Source: Antedon mediterranea (Eukaryota; Echinodermata; Crinoidea; Comatulida; Antedonidae). Taken from it: a stretch of 64,000 nt of DNA. The notes beneath the pieces are model-generated. The model had not been told where the DNA came from and did not search any database. It was given only the letters and a program-made list of their open reading frames with translations. The position numbers and the translations under genes were made by a program. Position 1 is the stretch's first letter; every line of letters begins with the position of its first letter. Shown here one piece after another: positions 1 through 12,100 of the stretch. The stretch spans positions 16,588,922 to 16,652,921 of the forward strand of contig NC_092678.1 of assembly GCF_964355755.1 (NCBI RefSeq). Reading direction: 5' to 3'.

Positions 1-1016
1 AAAATACAAATCGGAATATTCTTACTTATTTTAAGAAAAATATTGCTTGAAACAAGAATTCAAAAAATACAAATCGGAATATTCTTACTTATTTTAAGAA
101 AAGTTTTGCTTGAAACAAGAATTCTACAAATAAAAATCGGAATATTCTTACTTATTTTAAGAAATATATTGCTTGAAACAAGAAAACTAAAAATATAAAT
201 CGGAATATTCTTACTTATTTTAAGAAATATATTGCTTGAAACAAGAATTAAAAAAATACAAATCGGAATATTCTTACTTATTTTAAGAAAAATATTGCTT
301 GAAACAAGAATTCAAAAAATACAAATCGGAATATTCTTACTTATTTTAAGAAATATATTGCTTGAAACAAGAATATTAAAATTAAAAATCGGAATATTCT
401 TACTTATTTTAAGAAAAATATTGCTTAAAACAAGAATTCTAAAAAATACAAATCGGAATATTCTTACTTATTTTAAGAAAAATATTGCTTGAAACAAGAA
501 TTCTACAAATAAAAATCGGAATATTCTTACTTATTTTAAGAAATATTTTGCTTGAAACAAGAATTCAAAAAATACAAATCGGAATATTCTTACTTATTTT
601 AAGAAAAAAATTGCTTGAAACAAGAATTCAAAAAATACAAATCGGAGTATTCTTACTTATTTTAAGAAAAATATTGCTTGAAACAAGAATTCAAAAAATA
701 CAAATCGGAATATTCTTACTTATTTTAAGAAAAATATTGCTTGAAACAAGAATTCAAAAAATAAAAATCGGAATATTCTTACTTATTTTAAGAAATATCT
801 TGCTTGAAACAAGAATTCAAAAAAATACAAATTGGAATATTCTTACTTATTTTAAGAAATATATTGCTTTAAACAAGAATTCTATAAAATACAAATCGGA
901 ATATTCTTACTTATTTTAAGAAATATATTGCTTGAAACAAGAATTCAAAAAAATACAAATCGGAATATTCTTACTTATTTTAAGAAAAATATTGCTTGAA
1001 ACAAGAATTCTATTTT
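1..1016. repeat. 63-bp satellite array, truncated by left window edge
   Basis: About 16 head-to-tail copies of a 63-bp AT-rich unit. The landmark GCTTGAAACAAG recurs at 45, 108, 171 and 234, exactly 63 bp apart. Each unit carries two short palindromes, CTTGAAACAAG and TTCTTACTTATTTTAAGAA. Because 63 is a multiple of three, the array stays open in frame for long stretches and yields apparent proteins of a repeated 21-residue unit (LLETRIQKIQIG...). These are treated as by-products of the period, not genes. Copies differ by a few substitutions and one-base indels. The array starts before base 1, so its full size is unknown. Confidence 0.95.
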
Positions 1017-1640
1017 AAAAAATCGATAAATTGTTACTTATTTTATAGCAGATACTGCTTAAAACAAGAATGAAAAAAGCAATTAAATTCTTGGTAAGAA
1101 TATTGTTCTTAAAGTATTATTTCTTGGTAAGAATAATTTTCTTGATAAGAATTTGTGTGATTCTTGTTAAGAATTTTACGATTCTTGGTAAGCCAAAAAG
1201 TATTGAAATACGGACAAGTCAAAATTTACTTGTTTCAAGAAATATTTTGCTTGAAACAAGTTTTTTTTTTCTTAAAACAAGAATCAGAATTTTGCTGTGC
1301 AGAGGTGGTCAATTATGAGAAGCGGTTCCTTACAAGAGGTGGTGGTCCTATAAAAGTGGTGATTCCTTACTAGAGGTAGTGGTCGTTAAGAGAGGTGTTT
1401 GATAATGAGAAGCGGTCCCTTACAAGAAGAGGTGGTCCCTTAATAGAGGTGGTCGATTATGTTAAGAGATATGGTGGTAGTTTGAGAGAGGCGGTCATTT
1501 ACGAGATGTGATCGTTACGAGTTGTGCTTGATTATGAGAAGGGGTTCCTTAAGAGAGGTGGTAAGTAAATAGGGTGGTTGCATATGATGTATGGTCATTT
1601 TAGGGAAGTGGTCACTTATGAGATGGCTGCTTTTGAAGGT
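1017..1640. repeat. Degenerate satellite border and GT-rich repeat
   Basis: From 1017 to about 1300 the 63-bp unit decays into scattered CTTGGTAAGAAT and CTTGAAACAAG pieces. From about 1300 to 1640 a different degenerate repeat follows, built on AGAGGTGGTC and TTATGAGAAGCGGTTCCTTA, with irregular spacing. No gene is supported in either part. Confidence 0.7.
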
Positions 1641-3122
1641 CGGTAACTTTAAAAAATTGTGGAGACTGATAGCTAAAGTAAAGAGATGCATTTGCACAAA
1701 TTTAAACATAGGATTGTAAAAAACACACAGGATTTAAACTGAACTTCAAAAAGTCAAAAATACAGGCGGGGGAAAAACACAACTATTGGAAGGGCATTGT
1801 CTTACGTTGCGGGGTTTGCGTTACGTTACGTCGCTAGTGGGAACCAGTTGTTACGTTAGTGGTTAATAATTCGATAGTCTGTTTCTCCGTTTTCTATTCG
1901 AATGACTTTCTGTTGAGCACAATCTGTTAACCATTCGAATACAAAAAGTAGCCTACTCAACGAATCTTTATGCTGACAACGAAATTTCCCATTCGAATAT
2001 ATACGACAATTAATTCATTCTTGCAAATACTGTATTAAGTATCGTAACTTGAAAAAGTGAAAATGAACTATCTGTTACGATCTTCAAATATCTTGACTAA
2101 ATTGGAGAAAATCCTACTTTTTATATCAATTGTAATTTGTATAACCTTGACAATCCCTAAATGGAGCAATTTTGGTTTATTATCTATTTATTAATAATAA
2201 TAAACTGATTTAGCTAATGTTTCTACAATGGCTTCCATGTTATTATGGTTTTAACCTGTTTTCTTTGAGGAGATGGAGACCCCAACAATGTTGGAAAATT
2301 AAGTTAAGTAAACGACTTAATTGCATAATACACGCGCACGTTCTTATAAAGGAAGCAACAGCTAGTTATTGATTGACGTGATTAAAATTTGAAATCAACT
2401 CAAGGCAGAAATAACAATGAAACAACAATTTCATATAGACCAATTAAATTCAAATAATGTATATTAACAATAACAATTCAGTAAGACTTCCAACAAAGGA
2501 ATCACATAGTTGATGTAATCAGAGCAGTAAATCGACGATAATTTAGATTGTTTTTAAACAATCTTCGATGACGATAGAACTATTAAAACAGTTCTATCGT
2601 CATCGATTATATTATCAATGTCACTTCTCTGGTGTAGTAATACCGCCGCCAAGTTACACGATTTACAAAGACGTATACGTACCTTTGAATACGTTTCGAT
2701 GGAGATTTTTTTTTTAATATTATGGATAACCATGGACGAAATACTACTGAACTTTCTTACGCACTGCAATGTCACTTAGAGAGAGGTAATTGTCACAAAG
2801 GTAAGGCATTATTTATTTATAGTAACGATGCTGCTAAAAGACGTGGTCACATTGCACTGTAGTGATATAATACATCACTCAGTGTCAACAAATCCCACAC
2901 GACAAAAATACGCTTACAAATGTCTCGTGTGTTATGGATATGACGATTATGAATAATAAAACGTCTGTAGCTGTATTAATAATATACAGAATGCGATGAT
3001 GATTATGATTAAATTGATGCAGAGTAAAAACAAATTATTAATGACAAATCATTTTCTGTCTCTCATAAATCTCTTTCAAGTGTAGGAGAAAGAACATCGA
3101 TTTTAGTGAAAAATTAAACAAA
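1641..3122. other. Non-coding stretch upstream of the channel gene
   Basis: No coding region is supported. It holds a fragment of the GCGTTACGTT MITE family (about 1790-1860) and a perfect hairpin at 2566-2605. The last few hundred bases presumably include the promoter and 5' untranslated region of the channel gene that starts at 3123, but no core promoter element is clear. Confidence 0.5.
2566..2605. repeat. Perfect 16-bp hairpin
   Basis: CGATGACGATAGAACT at 2566-2581 is exactly repeated in reverse complement at 2590-2605, around the 8-nt loop ATTAAAAC. It could be a transposon relic or a structured RNA element. Nothing else indicates its role. Confidence 0.85.
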
Positions 3123-6100
3123 ATGACGACAATCGAACTTCAACGTAGGTCAGGGGGTGAAAAGACCGCTACAAGTGCCGTCCTTATTATAGGATCGTGT
3201 ATGGAGAATAGTTCAGCGCATGGAATCTCAAATATAAAGCGCGCACATCAGAATATCAGACGTCTCTTTTGGATTTGTGCTTTTCTGACGTCATTTTCCG
3301 TATGTGTGTGGCAGATTACTTTGCTAATCAGCGCCTACCTCGATCGGCAAGTCACTACCAATGTAGACGTCATTACCAAAACGAAACTAACGTTCCCCGC
3401 TGTAACCATATGCAACAATAACGGCATGTTAAAGTCATACTTACAACAAAATGAAGAATTATTCAATGACATAAATGGTACTGCCACTAAACTAGTAAGT
3501 AAGCTTAAATAATTATTTAGAATTACGTATATTTTATATATCATTGTATTTGTTGTTAAGCCATTTTGATACCGTGGTTAGCCTAGTCACTTTGATCAAA
3601 AGTTGGACCGAAAAAAGTCAATAGGAAGGCTATTGGCTCGGATAAAAGTATTTTCTGGTTAGCTGTAACCGTTTATTTTATATTTCTATAAGCGAAATCA
3701 TTATAATTATTTGTTCTGGTTCGTGTTCGGTGAAAATGAATACTACTAAAAAGTAGGATTTTTTAGGACAGTAAGTCTTTAACATTCGATTTGAAGTGCT
3801 ATATTTTAATAATTGTCTGTAAAAAAACTTTCTTAAATAGGATTCCAAGTTTCAATATTGGGACAACGATGATGATGAAAGTTATGAGGCTCCTTTTGAT
3901 TTGATTAATCTTCTGACGGAACATCTCTCTCCTATAGCATACGATGACAGAGAAAGTAGTGGTCACCAGATCAACACAAGCCTGTTGTCTTGTATATTTA
4001 ATGGAATTCCCTGCAATCCCAAGTATATTGAATAATGTTTATTTTATTTTAGATTTTTTATTTTTAGATTTTGCTTAAGTTCGTTTGATTTGTTTAAGAA
4101 CTTCTTAGCTATCTTAAATTAAGCAACATGATTTTTAAATGTCAGCTCAGATCACGACAAGTATATTGTTGCATGTTTTAATGGAAATCCATGCACACCA
4201 TCCAGGTATATTTTTTCAAGTTTAACTCTCCTCAGAGAGAGGCTTTATTATGTTTATAAACATTTCTTATTGTGTCAATTAAAATGTTCCTTTCTTGACA
4301 GCACATACAATACAATTTGCTAATAACTTAATCGTATGTTGGTTTCTGGATTTAAATAATTAAAAAAGTAGAACATATTTGAAATATAATTTGGAATAAG
4401 ACGATTTCTTTCTTAATTATATAATGGGCAGTTACAAATAAGAGGAAAGACGTTCTCTACTTCTCCTCTGTTACATAGTCTACAAATACGTTCCGGACGC
4501 GGGAGCACAATCATCTCTGTGTATCTATTCGGGCTTCTATATTCAGAGTACCAGGACTTGCTTTAGTTATTTTTTGTTATTGAGTAATATTGTAATTGTG
4601 TTAAATAAAGCGTCAATGTTTTCACTTAACTATCTTGACATAAGCCACTGTACAACAAGCTTCGCTGTCCAGTATTCAATAGGAATCCATGCAAACCATA
4701 TTACAAATGATTACGTTTGTAGTTGGATGTGAGCCGAAAGATGAAATACTGATGCAGTACTTAATTTGTAATGAAACCAAAACAAAAGAAATCATTGATA
4801 AATAAAATAATGAAGACAAAATTAAATAATATTTATATTATTTAATTTAATTTCTATTCTTTTAAAAACATTATGTTTTTTTAAAGCTCAGGTACAGGCA
4901 TGAATTTTAAACATAATATCAGGTTAATTGCACATAAATCAAATATTTGTAATAGAAATCTAGACGAAAAAACATTAATATCCCTTAAAATTGTCAAATA
5001 CAAAATTTGACAAAATTCTGCTATGAAAACCAGGAAGACTTTTTTCAGTAGTTAGGTAGTTTAGCCTAATGTCATGTAATAACATGTCTGTTGACTTCCT
5101 AGAAGGTCAAAAAAAGATGGTGGATATACAGTGGATACTTTTTGCTATAGCATAAAAATAAAACTCTGAAGTTGAATAAAAATACCAGAAACGTAAAATT
5201 CAAGTTATATTACCTATTAGTCATCTGATAAGATTTTTTACCACGCCGTTTATTTTTCATAGCTTTTTAACATTTGTGTATAAAAGAATAGAGATTTTGC
5301 TGGGTAATTTGAACTATCCCCCCACTGATAAGAAAGTGCTTATTTTCAACAAGCTCCAACAAGCTCGTGTAACACCAATAAAATCCCAAAACATGATAAA
5401 ACATAGGACAAACTATAGATCGATAATTATTGGAATGTATGATCAATAGAATTTTTTTGCCCGCACCTAGCCTTTAAAGAAAGGAAAATGGTAGTCGAGT
5501 TGGTTGTTTGCATGAATGTTAAGAAAGTATTAATTAATAATATTAATTAATAACTTAATAATATTCTTACTTCGTTTTTTCAGCCATTTTTCCTACGTAT
5601 ACAATTACTTATTTGGTAACTGCTATACTTACAACAATGGTATGAAGTTTCGTGCCAGTAGCACCGTCAGTGCTGGTCCCATTTATGGTGAGAGTTTGAT
5701 TTAAAACATTGCAAGCAACTGGTTGTTGATGTATTATAATACAATTAGGTCTCTAAACATTATATTAAAAGTTTACTCAAATCGGACTACCGCAAAGGTT
5801 CAAATTTCCAATGCATTTCACAAATTAAATCTTTATTAACATCATAAACCGCTACATTAAGATATAAACACAAGATGAATGTATTTTCTTTGCATATATA
5901 TCACGCCTTATAGTGTTATTGTTATCGATCTATGGGAACAATAGAATATACGACAATGCCTTGAAGCATAAAAATAAATCAGTAAGACGCCAATCCACGC
6001 TTGATATAGTATTACTCATCTTCATTTAGCGGCTGAATGTTTTCCATCACAATCGATGCTGTGTTTGCTTTACCCTTACACCATCTATTGATTTTTCTAT

Positions 6101-9100
6101 TGTTAGAGGAAAACGCAAACTAAATTGAAGATGGTAATATACGATTAACAATACCTATATTTAATGGAAGATTTTCTATGGCAAAATATCGCTAGAAGAA
6201 ATTGATCAATGGTATTCCTTACGGTATCAAATGCAATTTCAAGATCCAGTTATCAACATTACAAAACGCATGATGGTTGGATACACTAATGCCATACCAT
6301 TAAAACATTGCAATATAAAAATACAGAAACAACGTGAAATGGATTGCGTACTCTCAGAAACAAATTATTAAACCGTTACATCGACTTTATTCAAATCACA
6401 AATTTTATCTATTTATACTCATTTTAGGGTTAACCCTGGAAATGAACATCCAACAATCCGAGTACATTGCAGATATACGACCGGCCGCCGGACTGCGAAT
6501 TCTTGTGCACGACCAACATGAAATGCCATTCCCTGAAGATAAAGGTATTAATGTTCCTCCTGCAAGAGAAACATCTGTTGGTGTATATAGGGTAAGTGTT
6601 TTTTATATTTAAAATTTGATAAACTATAAAGGAATATGATCGATAAACAACGACGATAAATAAATACATAATACATTTTTATTCAGAAGAAGAAAACAGT
6701 TTCCATTTGAGAACAATAGAATGGTTTATATGAAAATAATATTTCCATAAGATCAGAACAATACAATCATTGTAATTTATTTATTCTTTACATTGGGTAA
6801 CCTCTTCAGTCAAAAATATAAAAAAATGTTCTCCCAGAGGGCCCAGTATACAAATCAGTAAAAGTAAAATTACAAAAAAATTTAAAACAAACCAACGATA
6901 TAAATGCAAAAACTGTACAAGAAAGAATAAATAATACCCTACGTTCCAAATTATCCAACATCATTATTCCAGATCTGCGTACCCATGATACATAAATATC
7001 TTCTTCTACCAGATTCAGTTCTAGCCTTGGGTAATAATAAATTACTATTAGAACTGAACCTGGTAAAATAGTTATGAACATCATCAGCTAATTTAAAACT
7101 ATTTTGGAGAATGGGGACCCTGCCACTCAATCATTTATAAACAAAAGTAAGCACATGGGTGTCCCGTCTTTCATTTAAAACGTATGCTAACGAATGAACA
7201 AGAACACTGGTAGCTCTATTCTGTATCTTTTAAAGCCGGTCAGACCCTTACCCCAATTTAAACTAAATCACAATAATCAAAATAGGTAAAATTAACGATT
7301 TGTAAAGTAAATTAAGAGATGTGTTATCAATATATAGGTCACAGTCTACATAAAAGGTAAATTAAGTTGCTTACTTTAACACAAAGTTTATCCACATTGA
7401 CACTCCATAAGCGAAGTGTCAAACCAACCAAACTCCAAGATATTTAAACTTATCAACAACTTACATGGTAGAGTCCCCAATATTGATAAGAGCAGCTGCA
7501 CCATGTAATTTCTTACAGGAACCAAGTAATAATGAGTTGGTTTTCTCAATTTTTTAAGAGAGTTTTGTTGAAGCATGGTTAAAGTATTTTTTGATGTACT
7601 TTTTGTTTAAACTTAACGTAATTGCACATACAGCACCATCAATTTTGTTTTCAATTCAATTGGATTTCTATTCCATACCTATCTAACATACATTAACCAG
7701 CTTGACTAAACTCTGAAAAAACATTCTCCATTATGATTTTGTATACGACAGACTGAGTTTGAACGATTACCACATCCCTATCCGTCCAACTGTAAACTAA
7801 AAGAGAGTCCGACGATATTCAGTAGAAGATTTCCTGGCATTGAATATAGCAAATCGGTAAAGTATTCAATCAACTTAAAACGTAATACTATAGTGGAATA
7901 GGGTATTTATCATAGACAGGAAAATATAGGACATATCATTTTACAATATTTTAGGCTTCCGAGTCATCTATTTCATAGAAGAAAAACCCGGTAACACGTT
8001 ATGAAATGATTAACCACGTATTAGGCATGGTAATAGGCTTACAGTCTGTAAACTTAATAAAGTAAGATTTAGCATTCAACGTGCAATGAATCACTACCAA
8101 CAACACTGGAAGATCATTATTATTATAATTATTATTATTACCACGGTTCGGTACGTATGAAGAATTGTGATTTCTTGAGTAATTATTATTTCTTCTAATT
8201 ACTACTAATGTGTTACCGTTAGCAACCATAGCTATAAGCTATATTGACGGGTGTTATGTATTATAAATTGATATCTTGCTTTTCGTTAATGCATTGAAAC
8301 ATATTAGGTTTTACGCACTATTATGGTGACATCTTTCTAAGATTAAATGGGTTTTATCTTAAATGCTGGATTGAAATTAATTATCCGAGTGTTATTTACA
8401 TCTGATTGTCCTTTAAGCTCCCTGACGCAAAGCTACTTCAAAGTAGTTCACATTGAGACTTACACATTGAATAGGATAAAGGAAGGCTTTCTTTTAAATT
8501 AGTTAAAATAAGGATTTTACTCCAAAAATATTGAAAATGTAGTTCTCAGTTAAAATTCAAACATAGGCCTACAAAGTAATTAGTTTCAGCCATGTAGGTC
8601 TACTAGACGGCATTATTAACTTAACTTTCCTTTTTAGAAATCACAAGAGGCCTGTCCCATACGGTAGCATACTAATCGATAATTTAAGAGCCATTGTCTG
8701 TAAGAATCAAAGAAATATCAAAAAGAGTGGCAGACTAAAAAAAATGGATTTCTTTCAAATTTTGCACATGGCTATATATGTGTTGAGAGAAATCAAATAT
8801 GAAGTATTTTTTATTTCACACGTATATTTCCATGGCAACGGCCAAATTTGTGTTTTTGACAAATTTTGTCCTTTTTTAAGGTTTTTTAAAATGGATATTG
8901 GTACTACTTTGATGAACGATATTTTTTTGTTGTTCATTTAATTATAAAAAATAATTAGTGTATGCATAATAACAATGCATTGTGTACCTGTTTCAAATTT
9001 TTTTATTTTTTTTTATTTCATACCTTGGGAGATACCATTTATTTAAAAAGGGGTGTTTTTCACTTTTTTTAAATTGTTCAATGCAACTAAACTTTACTTC

Positions 9101-12100
9101 ACCATAACGCCCAAAGTGGTGTATTTTTTTAGCTGATTTATTACAAGTAGGTAGTTCTAATGTTTAATAATTGATTTATAAAATAAAATACTGGGGTAAA
9201 TTTAAAATCTACAAGCAGTGTTGCGAGTAACATAGGCATTTTTATATAAAAAAAAAACATTTAATATTAGTAAAAACATTTTATTTTCTTTGATTATTTG
9301 ATTTGAAACTCATTGGTCAGAAAAATTCTTAATGTTTTATATAGTTCTAGTTGTGTTGTGAGAAAAAAAATTAATTTTTAATTATAGATTCTGTAATTCC
9401 CAGTTTTAATGTCATTTTATAGGTTATATCCTCTGGAAATTTGAATAAATTATCAGATCGTTGTGAATTTTAATCTTTGCAACAGATTACTCCTCTCTTA
9501 TTTTGAAGCTCCTCTTTCATTTGTTTACTTCTTTTATTTGCTAACCTAAGCAGATCCTACATGCCCATCCACCACCACTTTCGACTACCACCGCCCCCCA
9601 CCCCACCCCGACCGACTATAACCACAAAAAGATAAACTGCAACACCTTGGTCGATCATCCACTATAGAGTGTCAAATGCATGCATTCAAGCACCACCCAC
9701 ACTGCCGCTACTATCGCCCCAATGAATAGACGGATTCAAACTCCTCCATCCCATCCCCTCCCCCTTTCTCCAAGCCCCCACCCACCCCAAGTTAAAAATT
9801 GCAATGCAAAAGATAGGACATAAAGTTAAGTTTTTAGACCCTCGCCTACAACCAGCATGTAAAATATCACACTTTATTATTAAATATTGGTTTTAAATTC
9901 TATATTTTTTTTACTGTGATGGTTGGATTCAGTATTAATTATTAATTAATAATTATCTGATAATTATTTAATTTCCCTTAGTTATGCATAGCAACAGTTA
10001 CTATGGTAACTAAAAATGAGATATTCTTTAGATTTTGCCTATTTATCTCATACAAATTTAAATTTGTAGTTTATTAGCAGGCATGCCTTATTTGCATTTT
10101 TAAATTACCGTTTCACAAGGTCATATTCGTAAGCACTTTCTTCTGTGATTATTTTTATTCATGAAAACTCCATATTTTATTTACAGCGGCCACCTCCCTT
10201 TAACGGACGCACTTTGAAAAGCCTGTTTGTTCTTCCTATCTAATTAGTGCATTTGGTGCTTACCGTAAGCAGCTGCGGGCACCTTTTTATACTAAAAATG
10301 AGATTTTTTGTAAGCGGCCAATCGAAAAATATTACTAATTGCATGGACCTATGAATTAGAGGTGCATGTTTATTGTATTTCTTTATATATTAGCTTTATT
10401 TTGAAGAGGTTTTAAAAACATTACTGTGAAGAGATGAGAAAACTACACAGATTTTGACCGACCATTTTTCATATGATAAAAGTTTTTAAAATTTGTCTGA
10501 AAATGCTAAAAAATACTAAACCACCTGATTATAAATAATAATAGGCCTACAATTAGCTGGAAAATTGAGAGGCTCGTTTCGTTAAGAATATCGTATATAG
10601 CCATAATAAGTGATTTTCGCCCTTTATTGGCAGAACCTCCCGTAAGGGGTCACCGGCCGTAAGCGGCGGCCACTTTTCCAGGTCCCGAGGGTGGCCACTT
10701 ACGGGAGGTTCAACTATATTTAAAAAAACAATTATCCTTAGTTATGTATAGAAACAGGTTCTAAGATAACATAAATAATACATTTTGACATAACTTGACC
10801 CAACAAATGACCGTTTCACAAGGTCAGACATTTTCTGGGATTCAGTAGATAAGTAAATTTGGGAAAAGGTAGTAAAGCTATGTAATCAATTGTTTGTATT
10901 CATGAAACCCCATATTAAAAATATTGTACTTAGTTACGTATAGAAACAGTTGCTACAATACACTATAGGTAAAATGTTGATGTCATTTGACCTCAATATG
11001 TAAACAATTTTTTTTTTCATGAAACTCCATATTTAATTTTTTTTTTTAATATCATTTGTTACGTAAACAGGTTTAAGATAACACTAAAGGTCATTTTTTT
11101 TACCTTTATTCAGATTCGTCAAGACTTTCTTTCTGAGATTATTAGGATTCAGTATTTAAAGTAAATTTGGCAAAAAGTAGAAATGTAATTTGTAAAACTA
11201 TGTAGAAAAAATGTTTTGTATTTATGAAAAACCCCTTATTTTTTTTGAAATTTTCGCATAGAAACAGTTACTATGGTAAAATGTTGACCTCAAAATGAAT
11301 GAATTTACAAGGTCAAGTTTGTCATTAATGGAATGTAGTAGAAGTAAAATTGAGAAAAATTACAAATGCAATCAATTCTTTGTATTTATAAAAACACCAT
11401 TTTTTAAGTTTAAAAAAAAAGTACTTTCCTTAGTTACACATAGAAATGGTTGCTAAGGTAACACTATAGGTAAAATAAGAAAATTGTTGAGAATTGTTAA
11501 GAACTATCTTGTAAATTTTGATCAAACATTAATAGTTGTAGTAAAGTGGGGACCTGTCCTGTTTTGCATTCTGACTCCTTTTGACCTCAAATGACCTATT
11601 TACAAGGTCAGATTTTTTGGGAGGTCTTTCTGTATCTCTTTACACAAAATAGATTAAAAAATTTATAAAAACCATTGACGCAATTATTTCCAAGTTTAAC
11701 ATTATTTTCCATCAACTACATATTTCAATGCAAAATACTGTTTTTCTGGAAATTAATTGAAATAAACCTGGCAACACATTCTCCTATTTTATCTAAAATA
11801 TTCGTATGACTCTAGTAGCATTATGGCAAGCCACATATACATTTTATTATTGGATTAGCCATATTTAAATTGTGTTTCATGTGTTTTGTTTGTTGATATT
11901 TTGTTATATTTTTTGTATTTTTCATATTTTCCTGGCAACACAAAACCTATGTACGAAATTTACCCCAGTGTTTTTTTCGTGATTATTGTTGACAAACCTA
12001 TTGACTATCAAATTAAAAAACCTCATTGATTTAAAAACACCACTTTGGAAGTTATAGGTACGTTTATGAGGTATACTTTTATAAAAAAATTATATTTTAA

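Noticed and set aside
1-1016. Possible CRISPR array or coding repeat protein
   Set aside because: The repeats are directly abutting 63-bp units with no unique spacers, in an animal genome. The open frames follow from the period being a multiple of three.
8744-8941. 65-codon open frame in the arm of the 3.8-kb element
   Set aside because: It lies in the terminal inverted repeat, is matched by a shadow frame on the other strand, and has no transposase motif.
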